In this document: piece after piece, positions 47,397 through 56,300 of the stretch | Layout: every line of letters starts with the position of its first letter | How positions within the stretch are numbered: position 1 is the stretch's first letter | Source of the DNA: Tabrizicola sp. | GTDB taxonomy: Bacteria; Pseudomonadota; Alphaproteobacteria; Rhodobacterales; Rhodobacteraceae | Length of the DNA: 64,000 nucleotides | Reading direction: 5' to 3' | NCBI RefSeq assembly: GCF_030694085.1 | Contig: NZ_JAUXZE010000073.1 | Location: forward strand, 124,001-188,000 | Notes under the pieces: model-generated | The model's database searches: none | Told to the model about the DNA's origin: nothing | What the model saw: the letters and a program-made list of their open reading frames with translations, nothing else | Translations under genes and position numbers: made by a program

Positions 47397-48064
47397 CCTT
47401 CTCTATCGTCGCGCGCTGCGCCCGGTCCGGGCAGTTCGGCATGGCCATTTCCTCCTCTTCCCCCGCTGTCGCGGCGCGCTGCGCGCATGTCCGGGCGGGG
47501 GTGGGGGCGGTGGCCAGCCAGAACATCACCGACCCCGCGCTGGGTCCGCTGGTCCTGGATCAACTGGAGGCCGGTCTCCCGGCAACCGAGGCACTTGCAG
47601 CTGTGACCGCCGACCGTTCCCACATCGACTACCGACAGCTTCTGGTCGTCGACCGCGAGGGGCGAACGGCAATCCATTCCGGCCGACAGGTCCTGGGTGT
47701 CTGGGGTGAGGCGCGGGCAACGGACTGTGTGGCGGGTGGAAACCTGCTGGCGGCGGACCTTGTGCCAATGGCGATGGTCAAGGCTTTCACGCTGGCCAAG
47801 GGCCACCTCGGCGAACGCCTGATGCGGGCGCTGGAGGCCGGCCTCGCGGCTGGCGGCGAAGCGGGGCCGGTATTTTCGGCGGGGCTGAAGGTCGCCGACA
47901 CGCTGTCGTGGCCGCTGGTCGATCTGCGGATCGACTGGTCGCCTGATCCCATCGGACTGCTGCGTGTGGCGTGGGACGTCTATGCCCCGCAAATGGCCGC
48001 ATACGTCCAGCGCGCCGAGGACCCGACGCAGGCTCCTTCCTACGGCGTGCCGGGAAATGAGTAG
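47393..48064 (+). CDS. DUF1028 family protein (Ntn-hydrolase-like)
   Basis: A 223-residue protein matching DUF1028: MTFSIVARCARSGQFGMAIS, then SSSPAVAARCAHVRAGVGAV, ASQNITDPALGPLVLDQLEA, LLVVDREGRTAIHSGRQVLG and DCVAGGNLLAADLVPMAMVK. The family has an Ntn-hydrolase-like fold and is repeatedly found beside RidA and amine-degradation genes, but its reaction is not established. It overlaps the RidA gene by four bases. The following gene starts 109 bp later after an AT-rich spacer, so this may end the first transcript. Confidence 0.82.
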   Translation: MTFSIVARCARSGQFGMAISSSSPAVAARCAHVRAGVGAVASQNITDPALGPLVLDQLEAGLPATEALAAVTADRSHIDYRQLLVVDREGRTAIHSGRQVLGVWGEARATDCVAGGNLLAADLVPMAMVKAFTLAKGHLGERLMRALEAGLAAGGEAGPVFSAGLKVADTLSWPLVDLRIDWSPDPIGLLRVAWDVYAPQMAAYVQRAEDPTQAPSYGVPGNE

Positions 48065-48132
48065 GTTTCCACAGATGAAGAAACAGTTAACGACCACGCT
48101 TAAATATATGATTTATAGTATTAATACGAAAA

Positions 48133-48147
48133 TGTCCACCGTGGACA
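48133..48147. repeat. TGTCCACCGTGGACA palindrome, copy 2, next to an AT-rich spacer
   Basis: Identical to the 15-mer at 26694-26708. It lies 26 bases before the flavin monooxygenase-like ATG. Just upstream, about 48094-48130, is an unusually AT-rich stretch (TTAAATATATGATTTATAG and the palindrome GTATTAATAC), probably the promoter region. Confidence 0.6.
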
Positions 48148-48172
48148 CTGGACCTGTCGGGGGCCTGAAAGC

Positions 48173-49387
48173 ATGACCGAAACCATCCACACCCTTGTTA
48201 TCGGCGGCGGGCAGGCGGGCGTCGCGACCTCGGCCCATCTGCAAAAGCGGGGCATCCCGCACCTCGTCCTGGAACGCGACCGGATCGCGGAACGCTGGCG
48301 GTCGTGGCGCTGGGACAGTCTGGTTGCCAATGGCCCCGCCTGGCATGACCGCTTCCCCGACGCCGAGTTCACCGACCTCGACCCCGACAGCTTCGCGCCC
48401 AAGGAGGCCGTGGCCGACTATTTCGCCCGCTTCGCCAGCGACCGGAACCTGCCGATCCGCACCGGGGTCGAGGTGACAAATCTCAAGCGCCAGGGCAGCT
48501 CCTTCCATGCCACCACCTCGACCGGCATGATCGCTGCGCGGAACGTCGTCGTTGCCACCGGGCCGTTCCAGAAGCCGGTGATCCCGACGGTCGTGACCGG
48601 CTCCGACATTACCCAGCTGCACTCCAATGGCTACCGGAACCCCGCAGCCCTGCCCCAGGGCGCGGTCCTGGTCGTCGGTGGCGGCTCTTCGGGTGCGCAG
48701 ATCGCCGAAGAGCTTGTTCGGGCTGGTCGCCGCGTCTACCTGTCGGTCGGCCCGCACGACCGCCCGCCTCGTCGATACCGGGGGCAGGATTTCGTCTGGT
48801 GGCTGGGCAAACTCGGCAAGTGGGACATGAAAGCACCCACGCCGGGCACGGAACACGTCACCATCGCGGTAAGCGGGGCTTACGGCGGTCACACGATGGA
48901 CTTCCGCCGTCTTGCGGAGTTGGGCATCACTCTGCTGGGGCGGGCGGGCAAGTATCACGACGGGGTGCTGCATTTCGCGGACGATCTGGCGACCAACATC
49001 GCCAACGGCGACCGGAATTACCTGTCGGTGCTGGACGAAGCCGACGCCTATGCCAGGGCCAACGGACTTGACCTGCCCGAGGAGCCAGCGGCACGGGCGC
49101 TTCTTCCCCTGCCCGACTGCGTCACGACCCCGACACTGGCGCTGGACCTGAAGCGCGAGGGCATCGCCACCGTGATCTGGGCTACCGGCTTCCAGCTGGA
49201 CTTCGGCTGGATCGACCTGGACATCTTCCAGAAGGACGGCCGCCCGCGCCATCAGGATGGGGTGACCGAGGTCCAGGGCCTTTACTTCGTGGGCCTGCCC
49301 TGGCTGTCCTGCCGTGGCTCGGCCTTCATCTGGGGGGCATGGAAGGATGCTGATCGGCTTGCGGCCCATATCTCGGCGCGCGGCTGA
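48173..49387 (+). CDS. Flavin-containing monooxygenase-like NAD(P)/FAD oxidoreductase
   Basis: A 404-residue two-dinucleotide-fold flavoprotein. The FAD motif is TLVIGGGQAGVATSAHLQKR at the N-terminus. The NADPH motif is AVLVVGGGSSGAQIAEELVR near residue 165. WRSWRWDSLVANGPAWHDRF, VVVATGPFQKPVIP and TVIWATGFQLDFGWID are typical of FMO-like/TrkA-type (YwrO) flavoproteins. Members hydroxylate nitrogen or sulfur substrates or act as N-hydroxylases. It lies downstream of the RidA-DUF1028 pair in the same direction and probably belongs to the same pathway, with its own AT-rich promoter. Confidence 0.85.
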   Translation: MTETIHTLVIGGGQAGVATSAHLQKRGIPHLVLERDRIAERWRSWRWDSLVANGPAWHDRFPDAEFTDLDPDSFAPKEAVADYFARFASDRNLPIRTGVEVTNLKRQGSSFHATTSTGMIAARNVVVATGPFQKPVIPTVVTGSDITQLHSNGYRNPAALPQGAVLVVGGGSSGAQIAEELVRAGRRVYLSVGPHDRPPRRYRGQDFVWWLGKLGKWDMKAPTPGTEHVTIAVSGAYGGHTMDFRRLAELGITLLGRAGKYHDGVLHFADDLATNIANGDRNYLSVLDEADAYARANGLDLPEEPAARALLPLPDCVTTPTLALDLKREGIATVIWATGFQLDFGWIDLDIFQKDGRPRHQDGVTEVQGLYFVGLPWLSCRGSAFIWGAWKDADRLAAHISARG

Positions 49388-49444
49388 CGGCGCATCCCCC
49401 ACATGACGCCGTCTTGTCTTGCCCTGCGGGCCCTGCCGGCGGCG

Positions 49445-50539
49445 TCATGAAACCTTCAGCACCCCGCGGTCGATCTGGTCCTGCTCGATCGATTCGAACA
49501 GCGCGCGGAAATTGCCTTCGCCAAACCCCTCGTCGCCCTTCCTCTGGATGAACTCAAAGAAGATCGGGCCGATCACGGTCTTCGAGAAGATCTGCAGCAG
49601 GATCTTGGTCTCGCCACCGTCCACAACACCTTCTCCGTCGATCAGGATGCCGTGCTTTGCCAGCTTTTCGATCGGCTCGTCGTGACCCGCAACGCGGGTT
49701 TTCGACAGTTCGTAATAGGCCATCGGCGGCTTCGGCATGAATTTCAACCCGGCCTCGGCGATCGCGTCCGTCGCGGAATAGATGTCGTCGGTGCCGACCG
49801 CGATATGCTGGATCCCCTCGCCCTTGTATCGCTTGAGGTATTCGACGATTTGCCCTGTCTCGCCCCGGTCCTCGTTGATCGGAATGCGGATGCGGCCGCA
49901 AGGGCTGGTCAGCGCGCGCGAATGGAGCCCGGTGAACTTGCCCTCGATATCGAAAAAGCGGATCTGGCGGAAATTGAATAGCCGACCGTAGAAGTCGAAC
50001 CAGGTGTCCATGTTGCCGCGATGGACGTTGTGGGTCAGGTGGTCGAGGTAGTGGAAACCCACACCCTTCGGCTTTGCAGCCGTCAGCCAATCGAATTCGG
50101 CGTCATAGGGATTGGTGGCGCCGTAGCGATCCGTGAAGTAGATCAGCGATCCGCCAATACCGCGAATCGCGGGAAGATCCAGAGTTTTTCCTGATCCATC
50201 ATAGGGTTCAGCACCGTTCTTCACAGCATGGTTGAAGGCATGGTTCGCGTCGGCGACCCGCCAGCCCATCGAGGGGGCACAGGGACCGTGTGCATCGACG
50301 AAGGTTCGGGCGTGGCTTCCTGGCTCGTCGTTCAGGATGTAGGTGATGTCGCCCTGCTGCCAAAGTTCGATGGCCCTGGTCTTGTGCCGGGCCGTCAGCT
50401 GGTAGCCCATGCGGGTGAAGAGCGACCGCAGGTCCTCGGGGTTGGGATGGGCGAATTCGACGAATTCGAATCCGTCGGTCCCGGCGGGGTTCTCGGTTGA
50501 GATCACTGCGCGGGGGGCGTCGTGCGGAAAGGGGCCCAT
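49445..50539 (-). CDS. hpd: 4-Hydroxyphenylpyruvate dioxygenase
   Basis: A 364-residue non-haem iron dioxygenase of tyrosine breakdown, converting 4-hydroxyphenylpyruvate to homogentisate. The iron ligands are in HYLDHLTHNVHRGNM (first His), GIQHIAVGTDDI (second His) and GPIFFEFIQRKGDEGFGEGN followed by FRALFESIE (Glu); the last is a diagnostic C-terminal motif. The ATG at 50539 has AAAGGAAC upstream, and an in-frame start at 50569 is unlikely. It is divergent from an Lrp-type regulator, which is a common arrangement for hpd. The following pathway genes (hmgA, fahA) are not in the window. Confidence 0.94.
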   Translation of the reverse strand: MGPFPHDAPRAVISTENPAGTDGFEFVEFAHPNPEDLRSLFTRMGYQLTARHKTRAIELWQQGDITYILNDEPGSHARTFVDAHGPCAPSMGWRVADANHAFNHAVKNGAEPYDGSGKTLDLPAIRGIGGSLIYFTDRYGATNPYDAEFDWLTAAKPKGVGFHYLDHLTHNVHRGNMDTWFDFYGRLFNFRQIRFFDIEGKFTGLHSRALTSPCGRIRIPINEDRGETGQIVEYLKRYKGEGIQHIAVGTDDIYSATDAIAEAGLKFMPKPPMAYYELSKTRVAGHDEPIEKLAKHGILIDGEGVVDGGETKILLQIFSKTVIGPIFFEFIQRKGDEGFGEGNFRALFESIEQDQIDRGVLKVS

Positions 50540-50599
50540 GATTGTTCCTTTGGGAAAACCTGATCCCATTCAGGATGACACGTTGCGTGCGTGAATGGC

Positions 50600-50664
50600 G
50601 CGCATTTTAGTGCTTGCATTGCCGAAGATGTGCGCGCTTTCTTCATGTTATCTGAAAAATGCGC
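50600..50664. promoter_or_regulatory. Inverted GCGCATTTT/AAAATGCGC pair in the hpd-lrp intergenic region
   Basis: Perfect 9-base arms 47 bases apart, between divergent hpd and the Lrp-type gene, with related GTGCGCGCTTT sequence between them. Widely spaced symmetric sites suit Lrp-family octamers. Candidate binding region only. Confidence 0.4.
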
Positions 50665-50675
50665 GAGAAACCCGC

Positions 50676-51131
50676 ATGATCGACGCTACCGATTCCCGCC
50701 TGTTGGACGCCTTGCAGGCCGATGCCCAGATCACCGCCCAGGACCTGGGAGAGCGTGTCGGCCTGTCCGCCAGCCAGGCCGCCCGCCGTCGCGCGAAGCT
50801 GGAAACCGATGGGCTGATCATCGGCTATGCCGCGCGCCTTTCGCCTGCCAAGCTGGGACTGACTGTGCAGGCTTTCGTGCAGGTGCAGATGGCCGCGCAC
50901 TCTCCCGAGGCAGCGCGGGAGTTCCTGCGCCTGATCGCTACCCTGCCCGAGGTCGTGGCCTGCTGGACCCTGACGGGCGAGGCGGACTATCTCTTGCGGG
51001 TGTGGTGCGCGGACCTGCCGGCGCTGAACCTGCTGATCCACCACAGGCTGCTTCCCAACCCTGCAGTCGCACGGGTGCAAAGCCAGATCGTCATGGACCA
51101 GCCCAAGGCCGATGCGGGGCTTCCGGTCTAG
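50676..51131 (+). CDS. Lrp/AsnC-family transcriptional regulator
   Basis: A 151-residue regulator. The N-terminal winged helix reads MIDATDSRLLDALQADAQIT, DLGERVGLSASQAARRRAKL and ETDGLIIGYAARLSPAKLG. The C-terminal RAM/ACT-like effector domain includes VQAFVQVQMAAHSPEAAREF and LPEVVACWTLTGEADYLLRV. The ATG at 50676 is the family start; the longer open frame from 50595 adds non-family residues. It is divergent from hpd, so control of tyrosine catabolism is likely. Its TAG stop overlaps the stop of the convergent TetR gene. Confidence 0.9.
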   Translation: MIDATDSRLLDALQADAQITAQDLGERVGLSASQAARRRAKLETDGLIIGYAARLSPAKLGLTVQAFVQVQMAAHSPEAAREFLRLIATLPEVVACWTLTGEADYLLRVWCADLPALNLLIHHRLLPNPAVARVQSQIVMDQPKADAGLPV

Positions 51132-51703
51132 GCTCCTGGCAGGCAGCGGAGCAGTACATCCCGAATCATCGCTTCCCGCGCTGCAGGGGATTTACCCTGC
51201 AAAGTCCGCATCTTATGCCCGGCAGAGAGGTCGGCGATGCCGTGGCTGGTGGCCCAGAGTGCGAGGACATCCGTCTCGCCTCCGCCCAGGGTCGTGACCA
51301 GCCCGACAAGGTGCTCATAGGCCCGGTTGGCGGCTGCAATCAGGTCGGGTGAGGCAAAGTCGGGCCGGGCAGACGAGAATATCAGCCGGAAAAGCGCCGG
51401 TCGGGCCAGCGCGAACTCAAGGTAGCCAAGCCCGGCCCTGACGGCCTTGTCACGGGCATCCGTCGCGCCGACCTCGCGGGCGTCAAGGGTGTCCTGGAAC
51501 TGGGTGAAACCCTCGGCTGCCAGAGCGGTCAGAAGCCCCCCGGTGTCGCCGAAGTGATGTGCCGGGGCGGCATGACTGACCCCGGCCCGCTTGGCGACCG
51601 ACCGGAGCGAGAAGCCCTCGACGCCCTTTTCGGTCAGTTCATCTTCCGCAGCGGCCAGAAGCGCCGCGCGCAGATCGCCGTGGTGATAAGGTTTTTCCGC
51701 CAT
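51128..51703 (-). CDS. TetR-family transcriptional regulator
   Basis: A 191-residue repressor. The N-terminal helix-turn-helix is typical: YHHGDLRAALLAAAEDELTE, then GFSLRSVAKRAGVSHAAPAH and HFGDTGGLLTALAAEGF. The C-terminal ligand domain includes LGYLEFALARPALFRLIFSS, matching TetR_C_33-like regulators. The ATG at 51703 (MAEKPYHHG) is preferred to a TTG at 51709. It is divergent from two small membrane genes, which are its likely targets. Confidence 0.88.
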   Translation of the reverse strand: MAEKPYHHGDLRAALLAAAEDELTEKGVEGFSLRSVAKRAGVSHAAPAHHFGDTGGLLTALAAEGFTQFQDTLDAREVGATDARDKAVRAGLGYLEFALARPALFRLIFSSARPDFASPDLIAAANRAYEHLVGLVTTLGGGETDVLALWATSHGIADLSAGHKMRTLQGKSPAAREAMIRDVLLRCLPGA

Positions 51704-51733
51704 GTCCAAGGCTTATCGGGCCATCTTTCCACC

Positions 51734-51791
51734 GTAAAGATTTTTCTTGACGTCATGCCCGCTCACACCGTAATCCTGACAGTGTAAAGAT
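51734..51791. promoter_or_regulatory. Divergent promoter/operator region of the TetR gene and membrane-gene pair
   Basis: GTAAAGAT occurs twice (51734-51741 and 51784-51791), bracketing a promoter-like TTGACG - 18 bases - TAATCC (51747-51776) reading to the right. TetR-type operators are usually inverted rather than direct, so the repeats may be coincidental. Confidence 0.35.
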
Positions 51792-51802
51792 ATGAGGCAG
51801 CG

Positions 51803-52228
51803 ATGACCCCCGACCAGATCTTCGAACTTTCCAACCCGCTGGCCCTGCTGGGCTGGCTGGTGCTTCTGGCCTCGCCGCTCGCTCCCCGGGCAGCACAAGC
51901 CGTTTCGGCCGCCGCGATCCCGCTGCTCCTGGCGCTGGCCTATACAGGCCTGGTGCTCGCCTACTGGTGGGAGGCGCCCGGCGGGTTCGGCTCCTTGTCC
52001 GAAGTGCAGGCACTATTCACCCACCCCCACATCGCGCTGGCCGGGTGGGTCCATTACCTGGCCTTCGACCTTTTCCTTGGTGCGTGGGAGGTCCGTACCG
52101 CCCGCGCCGAAGGCATCCCGCACTGGGCGGTAATCCCCTGTCTGGTGCTGACCTTCCTCTTCGGTCCCGCAGGCCTTCTGGCCTTCGCGATCCTGCGTTT
52201 CACCCTTGTCAGAAAGGTTCTGCCATGA
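51803..52228 (+). CDS. ABA4-like (DUF4281) membrane protein
   Basis: A 141-residue membrane protein with four helices. MTPDQIFELSNPLALLGWLV, then HIALAGWVHYLAFDLFLGAW, EGIPHWAVIPCLVLTFLFGP and AGLLAFAILRFTL match the ABA4/DUF4281 family. Plant ABA4 is linked to neoxanthin synthesis; the bacterial relatives are uncharacterised. Its ATGA stop/start overlap with the next gene indicates coupled translation. It is divergent from the TetR gene, which probably controls both. Confidence 0.78.
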   Translation: MTPDQIFELSNPLALLGWLVLLASPLAPRAAQAVSAAAIPLLLALAYTGLVLAYWWEAPGGFGSLSEVQALFTHPHIALAGWVHYLAFDLFLGAWEVRTARAEGIPHWAVIPCLVLTFLFGPAGLLAFAILRFTLVRKVLP

Positions 52229-52995
52229 CGGCCATCCTGACCGCACCGCGCATTGCCGCCCTCTCACTCCCGAACGTCCAGCTTGTCCGGTTGACGTCTT
52301 TCATCGCCCTCGCCGCGCTGCCGCTGCTGGCGGCCTACGGGCTGGACGACCGGCAGTTCCAGGGCGACAGCGTCTGGTTGAAACCGTTGAAGTTCCATCT
52401 GGCGCTGGTCGTCTATGCCGGGACGCTGGCGCTATACGCCATGTTGCTGCCGGAAGGCAGGTTTTCTTCCCGTCGCTGGCGGATCTATATCGGCGTCGTC
52501 AGTGCCGCCATTCTGGCCGAACTTGTCTGGATCGGAGCTGCCGCCGCCCTTGGCACGGCTTCGCACTTCAACCAGTCCGGCCTTTGGGGGGTGATCTATC
52601 CGGTGATGGGGGCGGCGGCGGTGATCCTGACCTCGCTGTCGCTAGCGATGGGGGTGGCGTTCTGGCGGCATCGGGCCGACCCGCTGATGCTGTCGGTCGC
52701 GGTGGGGCTGATCCTGACCTTCCTGCTGACCGTCCCGATCGCCGGCACGATGTCCAACGGCACGGGGCATCTTGTCGGCACGCCCGTGACGGATGCGCGG
52801 TTTCCGCTGATGGGCTGGTCACGTGAGGTGGGCGACCTGCGCCTGCCGCACTTTCTGGCGACGCACGCGATGCACTTTGTGCCGCTGGCAGGGCTGACCG
52901 GCAGCCGTGGGGCGGTTTGGGCTGCGGCGGCGGGGTTCACGGCGCTCACCCTGTGGTGCTTTGTCCGCGCGCTGATGGGCCTGCCGCCCTTCTGA
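52225..52995 (+). CDS. Polytopic membrane protein of unknown function
   Basis: A 256-residue protein with about seven hydrophobic spans: [99 protein letters not shown] and [20 protein letters not shown]. Between them lie polar loops with [14 protein letters not shown] and [14 protein letters not shown] do not recognise a family with certainty. The two histidines in the membrane-flanking loops could bind metal or haem, but that is speculation. It is coupled to the ABA4-like gene and likely under the same TetR control. Confidence 0.72.
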   Translation: MTAILTAPRIAALSLPNVQLVRLTSFIALAALPLLAAYGLDDRQFQGDSVWLKPLKFHLALVVYAGTLALYAMLLPEGRFSSRRWRIYIGVVSAAILAELVWIGAAAALGTASHFNQSGLWGVIYPVMGAAAVILTSLSLAMGVAFWRHRADPLMLSVAVGLILTFLLTVPIAGTMSNGTGHLVGTPVTDARFPLMGWSREVGDLRLPHFLATHAMHFVPLAGLTGSRGAVWAAAAGFTALTLWCFVRALMGLPPF

Positions 52996-53053
52996 CGCTT
53001 TCCCTTCCGCGCGGGTCAGGCTAGAACCCGCGCGGACGCAAGGGGATTGCCAA

Positions 53054-56000
53054 ATGCCGATGGAAAAGACCTTCAACGCCGCCGAGGCCGAAGCCCGGAT
53101 TTCGAAGACCTGGCTTGACGCCAAGGCGTTCAAGGCGGGCGCGAATGCCAAGCCAGGCCACCCGGCCTTTTCCGTGATGATCCCGCCGCCGAACGTCACC
53201 GGCTCGCTTCACATGGGCCACGCCTTCAACAACACGCTGCAGGACATCCTGACCCGCTGGCACCGGATGATGGGCGACGACACCTTGTGGCAGCCCGGCA
53301 CCGACCATGCGGGCATCGCGACCCAGATGGTGACCGAGCGCGAGATGGCTTTGAACCAAGAGCCCGACCGCCGCACCATGGGGCGCGAGAAGTTCCTCGC
53401 CCGCGTTTGGCAGCAGAAGCAGAAGTCTCGCGGCAACATTCGCGGCCAGTTGGAGCGGCTGGGGGCGTCGTGTGACTGGGACCGTGAGGCGTTCACCATG
53501 TCGGGCGCTCCGGGGGCTCCGGCGGGTGAGGAGGGCAACTTCCACGACGCGGTGATCAAGGTCTTTGTCGACATGTACAACAAGGGCCTCATCTACCGCG
53601 GCAAGCGGCTGGTGAACTGGGACCCGCATTTCGAGACCGCGATTTCGGACCTTGAGGTCGAGAATACCGAAGTCCCTGGCCATATGTGGCACTTCAAGTA
53701 CCCGCTCGCCGGGGGGCAGACCTATGAGTATGTCGAGAAGGACGCCGAAGGCCGCGTGACCCTGCGCGAGACGCGGGATTACATCTCCATCGCCACGACG
53801 CGTCCCGAAACCATGCTGGGCGACGGCGCGGTTGCGGTTCATCCATCGGATGAGCGTTACGCGCCAATTGTCGGGAAACTTTGCGAAATTCCGGTGGGAC
53901 CTGCTGAACACCGGCGCCTGATACCGATCATCACCGACGAATACCCGGACCCCACCTTCGGCTCCGGTGCCGTCAAGATCACCGGCGCGCATGACTTCAA
54001 CGACTACGCCGTCGCCAAGCGCGGCGATATCCCCTGCTACCGCCTGCTCGACACCCGCGCCCAGATGCGCTCCGACGGCGCGCCCTATGCCGAGGCGGCG
54101 GAAATTGCTGGCCGCATGTCCCGCGCCTGGCTGGTCGCCAAGGGCTACGCCACCCCGGGCATCGCCGAACAGCCCTTCACCCTGTCGGAATCCGAGATCG
54201 ACGCGCTGAACCTCGTCCCCGACGACCTCCGGGGCCTTGACCGGTATGAGGCCCGCAAGCGCGTGGTCGAGGCGATCACGGCCGAGGGGCTGGCGGTCAC
54301 CACCCTGAAGAAATCCGTCGACAAGGAAACCGGCGCGGAGCACCTGGAACTGGTGCCTTACGTCGAGTCGAAGCCGATCATGCAGCCCTTCGGCGACCGC
54401 TCGAAGGTGGTGATCGAACCGATGCTGACCGACCAGTGGTTCGTCGACACCGCCAAGATCGTGGAACCCGCGCTGGAGGCGGTGCGTACCGGCCGCACCA
54501 AGATCATCCCGCCCTCGGGCGAGAAGACCTATTATCACTGGCTGGAAAACATCGAACCCTGGTGCATCAGCCGCCAGCTTTGGTGGGGGCACCAGATTCC
54601 GGTTTGGTATGGTCCTAGCCTTGTTCGCGGAGGTAGCGGGAAGAAATACCGGAACCAATATTGGAGCTACGACCCGGACCAGCGCCAACCATTTTGCGCC
54701 GCCACCTTCGAAGAAGCGGCGGAAATGGCACGGAAGGCCTACTTCAGGTTTGAAGATGACGCCAAAGACGCCAAATTCTTTGAAGCAGAGTCCTACGAGA
54801 CCGCAGAGGTTGAGTGCTACAGGATTGGTCAAGAGGCTGAGTCCAGCGCTGTCACACTGGCTCTAGTCCGCGACCCCGACGTCCTTGACACCTGGTTCTC
54901 CTCCGGCCTCTGGCCCATTGGCACGCTCGGCTGGCCGGAGCCCACGCCGGAGCTGCAGAAATACTTCCCGACCTCGGTCCTCGTGACCGGGCAGGACATC
55001 CTCTTCTTCTGGGTCGCCCGGATGATGATGATGCAGCTCGCGGTGGTGAACGACATTCCGTTCCACACCGTCTACCTGCACGGCCTTGTCCGCGACGCCA
55101 AGGGCAAGAAGATGTCGAAGTCGCTTGGCAACGTCATCGACCCGTTGGAGATCATCGACGAATACGGCGCCGACGCGCTGCGGTTCGCCAATGCCGCGAT
55201 GGCCTCCCTCGGCGGCGTGTTGAAACTGGATACCCAGCGCATCGCGGGCTACCGGAACTTCGGCACCAAGCTGTGGAACGCCTGCCGCTTTGCCGAGATG
55301 AACGGGGTTTGGGAGGGTCACGCGACCGGCCCTGCCCCCAGCCCGAAAGCCACCGCGAACAAGTGGATCATCGGCGAGACGGCGCGGGCGCTGGCTGAGG
55401 TCAACGAGGCTTTGGAGGCGTTCCGCTTCGACACCGCCGCTGATGCGCTGTACAAATTCGTCTGGGGCAAGGTCTGCGACTGGTATGTCGAATTCGCCAA
55501 GCCCCTGTTCGACGGCCCCGACGCCACCGAGACGCGGGCGACGATGGCCTGGGTCCTCGACCAGTCGATGATCCTCTTGCACCCCTTCATGCCCTTCATT
55601 ACCGAAGAGCTGTGGGGCACGACTGGCAAACGCGAGAAACTCCTGGTGCACACCGATTGGCCAGAGCTTCCGGCGACCCTGATCGACCAAGCCGCAAGCC
55701 GCGAGATGACCTTTGTCACCACGCTGATCGACGACATCCGGTCTGCCCGCGCGCAGGTGCATGTGCCGGTGGGGTTGAAGGCCGACCTGGTGGCGACCAG
55801 CCTGACGGATGAGGCCCGCGCGGCGTTTCAGCGGAACGAGACGCTGATCAAACGGCTGGCGCGGGTGGACAAGGTCACTGACGGCCCCGCCCCCAAAGGC
55901 TCTATCGCCGTGGCGTCGGAAGGGGCGGCCTTTGCGATCCCGCTGCAAGGCCTGATCGACATCGCCGAGGAGAAAGCCCGTCTGCAAAAGGCGCTCGACA

Positions 56001-56167
56001 AGCTGATGAAGGAAATCGGCGGCCTCAAGGGGCGGCTCGACAACCCGAACTTCGCCAAGTCCGCGCCCGAGGATGTGGTGATGGAGGCGCAGTCGAACCT
56101 GGAAGCGCGCGAGGACGAGGCGGCAAGGATTCGCGCCGCATTGGTCCGGTTGGCCGACCTTGGCTGA
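53054..56167 (+). CDS. valS: Valine--tRNA ligase
   Basis: A 1037-residue class I aminoacyl-tRNA synthetase. The HIGH-type motif is in [20 protein letters not shown] near residue 50. KMSKS is in [17 protein letters not shown] near 687. [14 protein letters not shown] and [19 protein letters not shown] are catalytic-core marks. The editing domain spans about residues 210-420, and a C-terminal coiled-coil ([20 protein letters not shown]) is typical of ValRS. The stretch encoded by about 54604-54870 (residues 517-605) has lower GC and unusual codons compared with the rest. The first ATG (53054) or the second (53060) may be used. Confidence 0.96.
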   Translation: MPMEKTFNAAEAEARISKTWLDAKAFKAGANAKPGHPAFSVMIPPPNVTGSLHMGHAFNNTLQDILTRWHRMMGDDTLWQPGTDHAGIATQMVTEREMALNQEPDRRTMGREKFLARVWQQKQKSRGNIRGQLERLGASCDWDREAFTMSGAPGAPAGEEGNFHDAVIKVFVDMYNKGLIYRGKRLVNWDPHFETAISDLEVENTEVPGHMWHFKYPLAGGQTYEYVEKDAEGRVTLRETRDYISIATTRPETMLGDGAVAVHPSDERYAPIVGKLCEIPVGPAEHRRLIPIITDEYPDPTFGSGAVKITGAHDFNDYAVAKRGDIPCYRLLDTRAQMRSDGAPYAEAAEIAGRMSRAWLVAKGYATPGIAEQPFTLSESEIDALNLVPDDLRGLDRYEARKRVVEAITAEGLAVTTLKKSVDKETGAEHLELVPYVESKPIMQPFGDRSKVVIEPMLTDQWFVDTAKIVEPALEAVRTGRTKIIPPSGEKTYYHWLENIEPWCISRQLWWGHQIPVWYGPSLVRGGSGKKYRNQYWSYDPDQRQPFCAATFEEAAEMARKAYFRFEDDAKDAKFFEAESYETAEVECYRIGQEAESSAVTLALVRDPDVLDTWFSSGLWPIGTLGWPEPTPELQKYFPTSVLVTGQDILFFWVARMMMMQLAVVNDIPFHTVYLHGLVRDAKGKKMSKSLGNVIDPLEIIDEYGADALRFANAAMASLGGVLKLDTQRIAGYRNFGTKLWNACRFAEMNGVWEGHATGPAPSPKATANKWIIGETARALAEVNEALEAFRFDTAADALYKFVWGKVCDWYVEFAKPLFDGPDATETRATMAWVLDQSMILLHPFMPFITEELWGTTGKREKLLVHTDWPELPATLIDQAASREMTFVTTLIDDIRSARAQVHVPVGLKADLVATSLTDEARAAFQRNETLIKRLARVDKVTDGPAPKGSIAVASEGAAFAIPLQGLIDIAEEKARLQKALDKLMKEIGGLKGRLDNPNFAKSAPEDVVMEAQSNLEAREDEAARIRAALVRLADLG

Positions 56168-56300
56168 CCGGTCGGCAGCGGCCACCGGTTAACGATTTAT
56201 GAAAGCCCGCAGCCAAGCCCTTGAAAAGGCTTGGCCGCTGCATCCGTCCACGTGGGGCAGCCCCCTTGCCTGCCGCCCCCGCCCGTGCCAGCCTGCCGCC

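Noticed and set aside
53021..54832. 603-codon minus-strand frame opposite valS
   Set aside because: Antisense shadow of a highly conserved synthetase; no domain or ribosome site.
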